Source of the DNA: Streptomyces sp. NBC_00094
GTDB taxonomy: Bacteria; Actinomycetota; Actinomycetes; Streptomycetales; Streptomycetaceae
Direction of reading: 5' to 3'
Length of the DNA stretch: 64,000 bases
Assembly: GCF_026343125.1 (NCBI RefSeq)
Contig: NZ_JAPEMB010000001.1
Location: 3,849,501 to 3,913,500, forward strand
Shown: in pieces, positions 49,734-58,536 of the stretch
Position numbering within the stretch: position 1 is the first letter of the stretch
Layout of the letters: each line of letters starts with the position of its first letter
The notes under the pieces: model-generated
What the model was told of the DNA's origin: nothing
The model's input: only the letters and a program-made list of their open reading frames with translations
Databases searched by the model: none
Translations under genes and position numbers: made by a program

Positions 49734-50714
49734 ATGCGCCGCCGGCCCGCCACCGCCACCTTCGCCGCCCTCACCGCCCTCGCGGCCCTCGCCGCGTTCG
49801 CCACCGGCTGCGGCAGCGACGACGACAACCAGCCCGACCCGCTGCGGGGCCAGCAGTGGGGGCTCGACGCACTGAAGATGCAGGACGCGTGGTCCGTCTC
49901 CAAGGGCGAGGACACCGTCATCGCCGTCGTCGACACCGGCGTGGACCTCGACCACCCGGACCTCAAGGGGCGGCTCGTCGACGGCTACGACTTCGTCGAC
50001 AACGACGACGAGCCCAAGGACCTCAACGGCCACGGCACCCATGTCTCCGGCATCGCCGCCGCCCACACCGACAACGGCATCGGAGTCGCGGGCGGCGCCC
50101 CCGGCCCCAAGATCATGCCGGTCCGGGTCCTCGGCGCCGACGGCAGCGGCGCCGACGCGAACATCGCCAAGGGCATCGTCTGGGCAGCCGACCACGGCGC
50201 CCACGTCATCAACCTCTCCCTCGGCGAGTCCGGCCTGATGGCCCGCCTGCTCAAGGGCGGCATCCTCAACCAGGCCATCACCCACGCCAACGGCAAGGGC
50301 GCGGTCGTGGTGGCCGCCGCGGGCAACGACTCCACGGCGCTCCAGCCGTACAAGATCGACACCCCGGTCCTCGTCGTCAACGCGGCCGACCGGACCGGAC
50401 TGCCCGCCTCCTTCACGAACTTCGGCGCCCAGAACGCGGTGACGGCCCCCGGCGTCGACATCCTCTCCACCCTCCCCACGTACACGACGAAGGAGACCCT
50501 GAAGAACCTCTCGGGGTACGGGAAGCTCTCCGGCACGTCGATGGCCTCGCCGTACGTCTCCGCCGTGGCCGCCCTCCTGCACCACCAGGGCCTGGACCCG
50601 GCCGCGATCATGCAGACCATCCGCGACACGGCGGCCAACCCGCAGCAGATCGTCAAGCTGGGTCTCGGGAACGTCGACGCGGCGGCGGCCGTGAAGGTCG
50701 CGAAGGACAAGTAG
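49734..50714 (+). CDS. subtilisin-like (S8) serine peptidase, lipoprotein
   Basis: The protein has 326 aa. Lipobox with C26 (ALAAFATGC) after a basic/hydrophobic signal, so it is likely membrane-anchored outside. Catalytic triad: D67 (VIAVVDTGVDLDHPDL), H100 (NGHGTHVSGIAAAH), S269 (SGTSMASPYVSAVAAL). The oxyanion Asn lies in VVVAAAGNDS. Short pro-region, if any; compact compared with secreted subtilases. Shine-Dalgarno GGGGAG. Confidence 0.92.
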   Translation: MRRRPATATFAALTALAALAAFATGCGSDDDNQPDPLRGQQWGLDALKMQDAWSVSKGEDTVIAVVDTGVDLDHPDLKGRLVDGYDFVDNDDEPKDLNGHGTHVSGIAAAHTDNGIGVAGGAPGPKIMPVRVLGADGSGADANIAKGIVWAADHGAHVINLSLGESGLMARLLKGGILNQAITHANGKGAVVVAAAGNDSTALQPYKIDTPVLVVNAADRTGLPASFTNFGAQNAVTAPGVDILSTLPTYTTKETLKNLSGYGKLSGTSMASPYVSAVAALLHHQGLDPAAIMQTIRDTAANPQQIVKLGLGNVDAAAAVKVAKDK

Positions 50715-50755
50715 GCCCCCGTGACGGCGACCATTCCCTGTGGGACGGTGAAGAC

Positions 50756-51736
50756 ATGCCCGTACCCGTGATCCTCGACTGCGATCCCGGTCACGACGAC
50801 GCCTTCGCCATCCTGCTGGCCGCCGCCCACCCCTCCGTCGACCTGCTCGCGATCACCACCGTCGCGGGCAACCAGTCGGTGGAGAAGACCACCCTGAACG
50901 CCCGCCGCGTGTGCGAGGCCGCCGGAATCCGGGGCGTGCCGATCGCGGCGGGCGCGGCGGGCCCGCTGCACGGCCGGCCGGAGGGCGTACAGCTGCTCGC
51001 CGAGAACATCCACGGCGGCTCCGGGCTCGACGGCCCCGACTGGAGGCCCACCTTCGGCGCGGGCGAACCGGCCGTGCCGCAGGACCCGCGCGACGCGCTC
51101 GCGCTCCTCGTGGACACCCTGACCGGTCACCCGGCTCCCGTGACGCTCGTCCCGACGGGCCCGCTGACCAACATCGCGACGCTGCTCCTCGCGTACCCCC
51201 GGCTGACCGCCCGGATCGAGCGGATCGTCCTGATGGGCGGGTCCGCCGAGCGCGGAAACACCACCCCCGCCGCCGAGTTCAACATCCTCTGCGACCCGGA
51301 GGCGGCGGACATCGTCTTCGGCTGCGGGGTGCCGGTGACGATGTTCGGCCTCAACGCCACCCACCAGGTGCGGGCCACCCCGGAGGTCGTCGCGCGGCTC
51401 GCGGCGCTCGGCACCCCGCTGAGCCGGCTCTGCGTCGAGCTGCTCACCTACTTCGCGTCGACCTACCGCGAGGTGTACGGCTTCGACGCGCCCCCGCTGC
51501 ACGACCCGCTGACGGTGGCCCACCTCATCGACCCGTCGCTCGTCAGCCTGGTCCGGGCGGCGGTGCGGGTGGAGCTGACGGGGACGTGGACGCGCGGCGC
51601 GACCGTCGTCGACCTGGACGGGGTGACGGGCCTCGCTCCCAACGCGGAGATCGGGATGGAGGTCGACGCGGGCGGTTTCTGGGACCTGATCGTCGAGGCG
51701 GTACGGGTGCTGGGCGGCGCCCCGGAGAGGACGTGA
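50756..51736 (+). CDS. inosine/uridine-preferring nucleoside hydrolase
   Basis: The protein has 326 aa. Signature VILDCDPGHDDAFAILLAAA with the Ca2+-binding Asp cluster (D10, D14, D15), then PTGPLTNIATLLLAYPRL, GGSAERGNTTPAAEFNILCD (DPEAA), and the C-terminal HDPLTVAHLIDP Asp/His pair. It cleaves ribonucleosides to base plus ribose for salvage. Separate unit 41 bp after the peptidase. Confidence 0.94.
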   Translation: MPVPVILDCDPGHDDAFAILLAAAHPSVDLLAITTVAGNQSVEKTTLNARRVCEAAGIRGVPIAAGAAGPLHGRPEGVQLLAENIHGGSGLDGPDWRPTFGAGEPAVPQDPRDALALLVDTLTGHPAPVTLVPTGPLTNIATLLLAYPRLTARIERIVLMGGSAERGNTTPAAEFNILCDPEAADIVFGCGVPVTMFGLNATHQVRATPEVVARLAALGTPLSRLCVELLTYFASTYREVYGFDAPPLHDPLTVAHLIDPSLVSLVRAAVRVELTGTWTRGATVVDLDGVTGLAPNAEIGMEVDAGGFWDLIVEAVRVLGGAPERT

Positions 51737-51783
51737 GTCGCCCTCGCCGTGAGCCATGAGCCGCTAGCCGTCAGCCCCTAGCA

Positions 51784-51868
51784 CCCTCGGCCCTCGGCCC
51801 TCAGCCCTCGGCCCTCAGCCCTCGGCCCTCAGCCCTCAGCCCTCAGCCCTCAGCCCTCAGCCCTCAGC
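51784..51868. repeat. 7-bp tandem repeat (CCCTCAG/CCCTCGG)
   Basis: About twelve head-to-tail copies, ending over the stop codon of the converging MarR gene. Both versions alternate at first, then only CCCTCAG. Confidence 0.95.
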
Positions 51869-52301
51869 CGCAGTCGTGGTCGGCCGGGTCCACGACCACG
51901 CGGTCCAACAGGCCGCGCAGGAGCGTCTGTTCGGCCTCGGTCAGGTCGCCGAAGAGCTCGCGCTCGGCCGCGCTCACGGCCGTGTCGACCCGCTGGAGCA
52001 CCTCCGCGCCCGCCGCCGTGATCTCCACGATGTGCCGCCGCCTGTCGGCCGGGTCCCGTCGCCTTTCGGCGAGCCCGTCGGACTCCAACTCATTCAGGAT
52101 CGCGACCAGTTGGCTGGGGTCGACCTCCATCGCTGCAGCCAGCTCGCGCTGGCTCATCGCGCCCGGGGCGAGCCGCATCAGCGTCATCGCGTTCCGCGGG
52201 TGCAGCCCCACGACCCCCAGGGCAGCACGGATCCGCGCGCCGGTGAGCTCCCCCCGGAAGGAGAGGAGGAAGCCGAGGCGGTCGGTCGGGAGAGCTGCCA
52301 T
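51864..52301 (-). CDS. MarR-family regulator
   Basis: The protein has 145 aa, ATG at 52301; the frame stays open upstream into the operator but without a better start. Winged helix with LRGELTGARIRAALGVVGLH, AMSQRELAAAMEVDPSQLVA, ILNELESDGLAERRRDPADR, RRHIVEITAAGAEVLQRVDT and a final helix. It probably represses itself and the divergent DoxX gene through 52342-52365. The ligand is likely a small phenolic or oxidant, by family analogy. Confidence 0.92.
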   Translation of the reverse strand: MAALPTDRLGFLLSFRGELTGARIRAALGVVGLHPRNAMTLMRLAPGAMSQRELAAAMEVDPSQLVAILNELESDGLAERRRDPADRRRHIVEITAAGAEVLQRVDTAVSAAERELFGDLTEAEQTLLRGLLDRVVVDPADHDCG

Positions 52302-52341
52302 GACACCCACCGTAACAGCGGCCCTATTGTGGAGCGAGATA

Positions 52342-52365
52342 AATCGTTGATACCGTTCAACGATT
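52342..52365. promoter_or_regulatory. MarR operator
   Basis: AATCGTTGA-TACCGT-TCAACGATT, perfect 9-base arms, lies between the divergent MarR and DoxX starts (41 and 29 bp away). Confidence 0.85.
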
Positions 52366-52393
52366 GTCATCGCCATACCGTTGGAGCCCACCC

Positions 52394-52741
52394 ATGTTCA
52401 TCGCCTACACCGTCGTCGCCGCGCTGCTCGCCTTCGCGCTCTCCGCCTCCGCCTTCCTGACCGTCACCCGCCATCCGCAGATCGCCGCCACCATGGTCAA
52501 ACTGAGCGTCCCCGACTCCTGGATGCCATGGCTCGCGACCGCGAAGGCGGCGGGCGCGATCGGCCTGCTCGCGGGCCTCGCCGTCCCCCTGCTCGGCGAG
52601 GCGGCGGCGATCGGCGTGGTCCTCTTCTTCGCCGGCGCGGCCGTCGTCCATCTGCGAGCCAAGGACCGCGACGTGGCGCCGGTCGTCCTCCTCGGCCTGC
52701 TCGCGGCGGCCGCGCTGGTCCTGCGCATAGCCTCGAACTAA
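52394..52741 (+). CDS. DoxX-like membrane protein
   Basis: The protein has 115 aa, four helices: MFIAYTVVAALLAFALSASA, PWLATAKAAGAIGLLAGLAV, AAAIGVVLFFAGAAVVHLRA, VVLLGLLAAAALVLRIA. DoxX/DoxD-like small membrane proteins take part in redox or quinone-linked functions. It is paired with the MarR regulator, a frequent arrangement. Confidence 0.88.
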   Translation: MFIAYTVVAALLAFALSASAFLTVTRHPQIAATMVKLSVPDSWMPWLATAKAAGAIGLLAGLAVPLLGEAAAIGVVLFFAGAAVVHLRAKDRDVAPVVLLGLLAAAALVLRIASN

Positions 52742-52744
52742 CGC

Positions 52745-52760
52745 GACGAGACGTCTCGTC
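52745..52760. promoter_or_regulatory. palindrome 1 (GACGAGACGTCTCGTC)
   Basis: Perfect 16-bp palindrome with CGAGACG half-sites, 4 bp after the DoxX stop and 79 bp before the ABC-F start. Typical of a TetR-type operator. Confidence 0.7.
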
Positions 52761-52797
52761 TTGCCAAGCTCCCTCCCGTGCCGTACTGTCGATGAAA

Positions 52798-52814
52798 CGA
52801 GACGGACCGTCTCG
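52798..52814. promoter_or_regulatory. palindrome 2 (CGAGACGG-A-CCGTCTCG)
   Basis: Same half-site CGAGACG as palindrome 1, 38 bp further on and 25 bp before the ABC-F start. Probably the main operator of the ABC-F gene. Confidence 0.75.
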
Positions 52815-52838
52815 CGTAATCGACAGAGGAGAGTGCCC

Positions 52839-54503
52839 TTGTTCCGTGCCCGACTCACCGAGGTCAGCAAGCGCTACGACGACCGGTACGTCCACCACCG
52901 CACCGTCCTCGACCGCGTCTCCCTCACCGTCCGCCCCGGTGAGCGGCTCGGCGTCGTCGGCGACAACGGCTCCGGAAAATCGACCCTCCTCCGGCTCCTC
53001 GCCGGCCTGGAGACCCCTGACAACGGCACCGTCGAGGTCGACGCCCCCGGCGGCCTCGGCCACCTCGCCCAGACCCTGGACCTCCCCGCGACCGCCACCG
53101 TCGGCGACGCCGTCGACCACGCGCTCGCCGAGGTACGGGAGCTGGAGCGGGCGATCCGTACGGCCGAGGCGACCCTCGCCGACACCGGCGACCTCGCCGG
53201 GTACGCGGAGCTGCTCACCGCCTACGAGGCCCGCGGCGGCGCCGGGGCCGACCGGCGCGTCGAGACCACCCTGCGCCGGCTCGGCGAGCCCGGTCCGCTC
53301 GACCGCGCCCGCACCCTCGGCACCCTCTCCGGCGGGCAGCGCTCCCGGCTCGCCCTCGCGGCCGTCCTCGCCGCCGAGCCCGAGCTGCTCCTGCTCGACG
53401 AGCCGACGAACGACCTCGACGACGAGGCCGTCGCCTGGCTGGAGGAGTGGCTGCGCGCCCACCGGGGGACGATCGTCGCCGTCTCCCACGACCGGGTCTT
53501 CCTCGACCGGGTCGCCACCGCCGTCCTGGAGGTCGACGAGGACCGCCACACCGTCCGGCGGTACGGCGACGGCTACTCCGGCTACCTCGTCGGACGCGCC
53601 GCCGAACGGGCCCGCAGGCACCGGGAGTACGAGGAGTGGAAGGAGGAGCTCGCCCGCTATCGGGTCCTCGCGGACACCGCCGTCGACCGGTTCTCCGCGA
53701 TCCCCCGCAAGGCCCCGGCGGCGTTCAGCGGGGCGGGCGCCTTCCGCGCCCGGTCACGGGCGCACGGCGCGATGAGCCGCATCCGGGCCGCCCGCGAGAA
53801 GCTCGCCCGGCTCACGGCCCATCCGGTCCCGGCGCCCCCGGAACCGCTCCGGTTCCGCGCCGACCTCGTGGGCGAGGGCGCGCGCGTCGACCTCACCGGC
53901 GTACGCGTCGACGGCCGGCTCCACCTGGACGCCCTGCACCTGGAACCGGGCGAGCGGCTCCTGGTCACCGGTCCGAACGGCGCCGGGAAGTCGACCCTGC
54001 TGAAGGTCCTCGCGGGCGAACTCGCCCCGGACGCGGGCGCGGTACGGGCTCCGGCCCGGGTCGGGCTGCTCCGCCAGGAGACGGCCCCGCCCACCGACCC
54101 CCGTACGGTGAGCGAGGCCTTCGGAGAAGACCGCGCGGACGAACTGCTCGCCCTCGGGCTCTTCTCCGCCCCGGACCTGACCACCCCCGTCCGATATCTG
54201 TCGACCGGACAGCGGCGGAAGCTGGAACTGGCGCGGCTCGTGACCGGCCCCGCCGACCTGCTCCTCCTCGACGAGCCGACGAACCATCTGGCTCCCGGAC
54301 TGGTGGAGGAGATCGAGGCCGCGCTCGCGGAGTACCGGGGCACGCTGATCGTGGTCAGCCACGACCGGCGCCTCCGGGCGGGCTTCCGGGGCCGGCGCCT
54401 CGAACTGGCCCCGGCCCGGAAGCCGGTGCCGAGCCGGGACCTGTTCGTCGGGTCCCGGGGCCAGGCGCCGCACCCCGGGCGGGACTTCGACGACAGGCCC
54501 TAG
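52839..54503 (+). CDS. ABC-F ATPase (ribosome protection/antibiotic resistance type)
   Basis: The protein has 554 aa. TTG start with GGAG; an upstream GTG would be too close to it. Two ATP-binding domains without membrane part: Walker A GDNGSGKST (about 45) and GPNGAGKST (about 385), signatures TLSGGQRSRLALAA and YLSTGQRRKLELAR, Walker B LLLLDEPTNDLD and LLLLDEPTNHLA. A linker of charged residues (EYEEWKEELARYRVLADTAV and RSRAHGAMSRIRAAREKL) lies between them. ABC-F proteins bind ribosomes and expel antibiotics or rescue stalled translation. No regulator gene is adjacent; TetR-type palindromes precede it. Confidence 0.92.
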   Translation: MFRARLTEVSKRYDDRYVHHRTVLDRVSLTVRPGERLGVVGDNGSGKSTLLRLLAGLETPDNGTVEVDAPGGLGHLAQTLDLPATATVGDAVDHALAEVRELERAIRTAEATLADTGDLAGYAELLTAYEARGGAGADRRVETTLRRLGEPGPLDRARTLGTLSGGQRSRLALAAVLAAEPELLLLDEPTNDLDDEAVAWLEEWLRAHRGTIVAVSHDRVFLDRVATAVLEVDEDRHTVRRYGDGYSGYLVGRAAERARRHREYEEWKEELARYRVLADTAVDRFSAIPRKAPAAFSGAGAFRARSRAHGAMSRIRAAREKLARLTAHPVPAPPEPLRFRADLVGEGARVDLTGVRVDGRLHLDALHLEPGERLLVTGPNGAGKSTLLKVLAGELAPDAGAVRAPARVGLLRQETAPPTDPRTVSEAFGEDRADELLALGLFSAPDLTTPVRYLSTGQRRKLELARLVTGPADLLLLDEPTNHLAPGLVEEIEAALAEYRGTLIVVSHDRRLRAGFRGRRLELAPARKPVPSRDLFVGSRGQAPHPGRDFDDRP

Positions 54504-54556
54504 GGGCGCGTCTTGCCGATCAGACCGGGCTCGCCTGATCGACAAGACACCCCTAG
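54501..54556. terminator. long bidirectional hairpin
   Basis: TAGGGG...GTCTTG-CGATCAG pairs with CTGATCG-CAAGAC...CCCCTA, with small bulges; it overlaps both flanking stop codons. Confidence 0.85.
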
Positions 54557-57500
54557 CCCTCGTCGCCCTCGTCGTCCGAGGAGCCTTCGAGGTCGCCCTC
54601 CGTCTCCAGGAACACCTGACGCAGGGCGGCCAGGGTCTCCGGGTCCGGCTTCTCCCACATGCCCCGCGACTCGGCTTCGAGGAGCCGCTCCGCGATGCCG
54701 TGCAGGGCCCACGGGTTGGCCTCCTTCAGGAAGGCCTGGTTCTCCGCGTCGAGCACGTACTCCTGGGTCAGCTTGTCGTACATCCAGTCGGCCACGACGC
54801 CCGTGGTGGCGTCGTACCCGAAGAGGTAGTCGACCGTCGCCGCCAGCTCGAACGCGCCCTTGTAGCCGTGGCGGCGCATCGCCTCGATCCAGCGCGGGTT
54901 GACCACGCGGGCCCGGAAGACCCGGGAGGTCTCCTCGACCAGCGTGCGGGTGCGGACCGTCTCCGGGCGGGTCGAGTCGCCGATGTACGCCTCGGGGGCC
55001 GTGCCCTTCAGCGCGCGGACGGTCGCCACCATGCCGCCGTGGTACTGGAAGTAGTCGTCGGAGTCCGCGATGTCGTGCTCACGGGTGTCCGTGTTCTTCG
55101 CGGCGACGGCGATGCGCTTGTACGCGGTCTCCATCTCCTCGCGCGCCGGACGGCCTTCGAGCCCGCGCCCGTACGCGTACCCGCCCCACACCGTGTACAC
55201 CTCGGCGAGGTCCGCGTCCGTACGCCAGTCGCGGGAGTCGATCAGCTGGAGGATGCCCGCGCCGTACGTCCCCGGCCGCGAGCCGAAGATGCGGGTCGTC
55301 GCGCGCCGCTCGTCGCCGTGCTCGGCCAGGTCGGCCTGGGTGTGCGCCCGGACGTAGTTCTCCGAGGCGGGCTCGTCGAGCCCGGCCACCAGGCGTACGG
55401 CGTCGTCGAGGAGGCCGATGACGTGCGGGAACGCGTCCCGGAAGAAGCCGGAGATGCGGAGGGTCACGTCCACGCGGGGACGGCCGAGCTCCGCCAGCGG
55501 GATCGGCTCCAGGCCGTTCACCCGGCGGGAGGCGTCGTCCCAGAGCGGGCGGACGCCGAGCAGGGCCAGCGCCTCGGCCACGTCGTCGCCGGCGGTCCGC
55601 ATCGCGCTCGTCCCCCACAGGGAGAGGCCCACGGAGGTCGGCCACTCGCCGTTGTCGGTGCGGTAGCGCTCCAGGAGCGAGTCGGCGAGCGCCTGGCCCG
55701 TCTCCCAGGCGAGCCGGGACGGCACGGCCTTCGGGTCGACCGAGTAGAAGTTCCGGCCCGTCGGAAGGACGTTGACCAGGCCGCGGAGCGGGGAGCCGGA
55801 CGGGCCCGCCGGGACGAAGCCGCCGTTCAGGGCGTGCACGGCGTGGGTCAGCTCGTCGGTGGTGCCGGCGAGCCGCGGCACGACCTGCTCGCAGGCGAAG
55901 CGGAGGACCGTCTTCACGGACTCCAGCTGGATCCCGTACGCCGTGCCGCCCATCGGCGGGGCGCCCAGGCCCAGTACGGCGGCGTCCGTGATCGCGTCCA
56001 CGGACCAGCCGACGGCCTCCATGGCCTCGACCACCCGGCGGGCGCGCTCCTCGATGTCGTCGGTCCTGGCCCGGTCCATGGCCGACTCGTCCAGGCCCAG
56101 CGCCTCGCGCAGGCCCGGCAGCGCCTGCGTACCGCCCCAGATCTGCCGGGCGCGCAGGATGGAGAGGACCAGGTTGACCCGGGCCTCGCCCTCCGGCGCC
56201 CCGCCGAGGACGTGCAGGCCGTCCCTGATCTGCGCGTCCTTGATCTCGCACAGCCAGCCGTCGACGTGCAGCAGGAAGTCGTCGAAGCCGTCGTCCTCCG
56301 GACGGTCCTCGAGTCCCAGGTCGTGGTCGAGCTTGGCGGCCTGGATCAGCGTCCAGATCTGGGCACGGATCGCGGGCAGCTTGCCCGGGTCCATGGACGA
56401 GATCTGCGCGTACTCGTCGAGGAGCTGCTCCAGGCGCGCGATGTCGCCGTACGACTCGGCGCGCGCCATCGGCGGCACCAGGTGGTCGACGAGGGTCGCG
56501 TGGACGCGCCGCTTGGCCTGCGTGCCCTCGCCCGGGTCGTTGACGAGGAAGGGGTAGATCAGGGGGATGTCACCGAGGGCCGCGTCCGGGCCGCAGGCCG
56601 CGGACAGACCGGCGTTCTTGCCGGGCAGCCACTCCAGGTTGCCGTGCTTGCCCAGGTGGACCATGGCGTCGGCGCCGAAGCCGCCGTCCTCGGAGCGGGC
56701 GGCGATCCAGCGGTAGGCGGCCAGGTAGTGGTGGGACGGCGGCAGATCGGGGTCGTGGTAGATCGCGATCGGGTTCTCGCCGAAGCCGCGCGGCGGCTGG
56801 ATGAGGACCAACAGGTTCCCGCGGCGCAGGGCGGCGAGCACGATGTCGCCCTCCGGGTTGCGCGACCGGTCCAGGAACATCTCGCCGGGCGCCGGGCCCC
56901 AGTGCTCCTCGACGGACTCACGCAGCTCGGCGGGGAGTTCGGCGTACCAGCGCTTGTAGTCGGCGGCCGGGATGCGGACCGGGTTGCGGGCCAGCTGCTC
57001 CTCGGTCAGCCAGTCCTGGTCGTGGCCGCCGGCCTCGATGAGGGCGTAGATCAGCTCGTCGCCGTCGCCGGAGACCAGACCGGGCAGCTCCTCGGCGGGA
57101 CCGAAGTCGTATCCCTCCGCGATCAGTCGCCGCAGGAGGGAGACGGCGGAGGCGGGCGTGTCCAGACCGACGGCGTTGCCGATGCGGGAGTGCTTCGTCG
57201 GGTACGCGGAGAGGACGAGCGCCAGCTTCTTCTCGGCGTTCGGGATGTGACGCAGGCGCGCGTGGCGCACGGCGATCCCGGCGACGCGGGCCGCGCGCTC
57301 GGCGTCCGCGACGTACGCGGGCAGGCCGTCCGCGTCGATCTCCTTGAAGGAGAAGGGGACGGTGATGAGCCGGCCGTCGAACTCGGGCACGGCGACCTGG
57401 CTCGCCGCGTCCAGCGGCGACAGGCCCTCGTCGTTCTCCTCCCAGTTCGCGCGCGAACCGGTCAGGCACAGCGCCTGCAGGATCGGCACGTCGAGCCCGG

Positions 57501-58230
57501 CGAGCGCGCCCGCGTCCCAGGCCTCCTCGTCGCCGCCGGCCTGCGCCTCGGCGGGCTTGGTGCCGCCCGCGGCGAGGACGGTCGTGACGATCGCGTCGGC
57601 GGTACGGAGCCGGTCGAGCAGCTCGGGCTCGGGGGCCCGCAGGGACGCCACGTACAGCGGGAGCGCCTGCGCGCCGGCGTTCTCGATCGCCGCGCAGAGG
57701 GTGTCCACGAAGGCGGTGTTCCCGCTCATGTGGTGGGCGCGGTAGTAGAGCACCGCGATGGTCGGGCCGTCCGTGCGTCCCGGGGTGCGCTCCAGCGGGC
57801 CCCAGGTGGGGGCGGCGGCCGGGGCCTCGAAGCCGTGGCCGGTGAGGAGGACCGTGTCGGAGAGGAAGCGGGCCAGCTGCGCCAGGTTGGCGGGGCCGCC
57901 GTGCGCGAGGTAGGCGTGCGCCTCGGTGGCGACGCCGACGGGGACGGTCGAGGTCTCCATCAGCTGGGCGTCGGGGGCCTGTTCGCCGCTGAGCACGACG
58001 ACCGGCTTCCCGGCGGCGCGGATCGCGTCCAGGCCCTCCTCCCAGGAGCGGAGGCCGCCGAGGAGGCGGACGACGACGAGCTCGACGCCGTCGAGGAGGC
58101 CGGGCAGTTCGGCGAGGGGCAGCCGGGAGGGGTTGGCGAAGCGGTACTCGACCGGTCCGCCGGCCGAGGCGGCGTTCGCCGCACGGGCGCTGAGCAGGTC
58201 GGTGTCGGAGTGCGACAGCAGCAGAAGCAT
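54553..58230 (-). CDS. cobN: cobaltochelatase subunit CobN
   Basis: The protein has 1225 aa, normal for CobN. It is the large subunit that inserts Co2+ into hydrogenobyrinic acid a,c-diamide in the aerobic pathway. Visible motifs: HMSGNTAFVDTLCAAIENAG, AYPTKHSRIGNAVGLDTPAS, MVHLGKHGNLEWLPGKNAGL, NDPGEGTQAKRRVHATLVDH, and VNPRWIEAMRRHGYKGAFEL near the C-terminus. ChlI/ChlD-type partners are not in the window. The start is ATG 58230 behind the riboswitch. The last residues are acidic (LEGSSDDEGDEG). Confidence 0.96.
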   Translation of the reverse strand: MLLLLSHSDTDLLSARAANAASAGGPVEYRFANPSRLPLAELPGLLDGVELVVVRLLGGLRSWEEGLDAIRAAGKPVVVLSGEQAPDAQLMETSTVPVGVATEAHAYLAHGGPANLAQLARFLSDTVLLTGHGFEAPAAAPTWGPLERTPGRTDGPTIAVLYYRAHHMSGNTAFVDTLCAAIENAGAQALPLYVASLRAPEPELLDRLRTADAIVTTVLAAGGTKPAEAQAGGDEEAWDAGALAGLDVPILQALCLTGSRANWEENDEGLSPLDAASQVAVPEFDGRLITVPFSFKEIDADGLPAYVADAERAARVAGIAVRHARLRHIPNAEKKLALVLSAYPTKHSRIGNAVGLDTPASAVSLLRRLIAEGYDFGPAEELPGLVSGDGDELIYALIEAGGHDQDWLTEEQLARNPVRIPAADYKRWYAELPAELRESVEEHWGPAPGEMFLDRSRNPEGDIVLAALRRGNLLVLIQPPRGFGENPIAIYHDPDLPPSHHYLAAYRWIAARSEDGGFGADAMVHLGKHGNLEWLPGKNAGLSAACGPDAALGDIPLIYPFLVNDPGEGTQAKRRVHATLVDHLVPPMARAESYGDIARLEQLLDEYAQISSMDPGKLPAIRAQIWTLIQAAKLDHDLGLEDRPEDDGFDDFLLHVDGWLCEIKDAQIRDGLHVLGGAPEGEARVNLVLSILRARQIWGGTQALPGLREALGLDESAMDRARTDDIEERARRVVEAMEAVGWSVDAITDAAVLGLGAPPMGGTAYGIQLESVKTVLRFACEQVVPRLAGTTDELTHAVHALNGGFVPAGPSGSPLRGLVNVLPTGRNFYSVDPKAVPSRLAWETGQALADSLLERYRTDNGEWPTSVGLSLWGTSAMRTAGDDVAEALALLGVRPLWDDASRRVNGLEPIPLAELGRPRVDVTLRISGFFRDAFPHVIGLLDDAVRLVAGLDEPASENYVRAHTQADLAEHGDERRATTRIFGSRPGTYGAGILQLIDSRDWRTDADLAEVYTVWGGYAYGRGLEGRPAREEMETAYKRIAVAAKNTDTREHDIADSDDYFQYHGGMVATVRALKGTAPEAYIGDSTRPETVRTRTLVEETSRVFRARVVNPRWIEAMRRHGYKGAFELAATVDYLFGYDATTGVVADWMYDKLTQEYVLDAENQAFLKEANPWALHGIAERLLEAESRGMWEKPDPETLAALRQVFLETEGDLEGSSDDEGDEG

Positions 58231-58324
58231 GGCGTGCGCAGGCCCTTCCTCGGGGTTGTCCGCGCCCCGGGTGGTCGTGTGGGTTGGGGCCTCCCCTGCT
58301 CGAGCGAAGCCGAGAGCTTGGGGA

Positions 58325-58440
58325 AGGGAGTTCCTGACTCACCGGTCCCGGGATCGTGCTTGCGCACAGCCCGGGGCGGCTCACAGTGGCGGGACCGCGC
58401 CGGATTCTCACCGGGCTTCCTCCCCGGGGTCCTGGGACCC
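58325..58440 (-). promoter_or_regulatory. cobalamin riboswitch upstream of cobN
   Basis: On the minus strand: GGAAGCCCGGTGAGAATCCG, CGGTCCCGCCACTGTGAGCC (B12 box) and the distal GTGAGTCAGGAACTCCC element. It lies about 95 bp before the cobN start. A further hairpin (CCCC 58293-58296 with GGGG 58320-58323) between it and the gene may be the expression platform. Borders are approximate. Confidence 0.93.
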
Positions 58441-58536
58441 CATGCCGATCTGCATCCTAGATCGTGCCGTCGCGGGGCGGGGCGGGCCGTCGAGTCGGCC
58501 GGATCACACCCGGTGGTGGGCCGGTTCCCCGTGGGT

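Noticed and set aside
51784..51868. Short regular repeats as a CRISPR array.
   Set aside because: Units are 7 bp with no spacers and no cas genes; this is a microsatellite. The same applies to the other tandem repeats.
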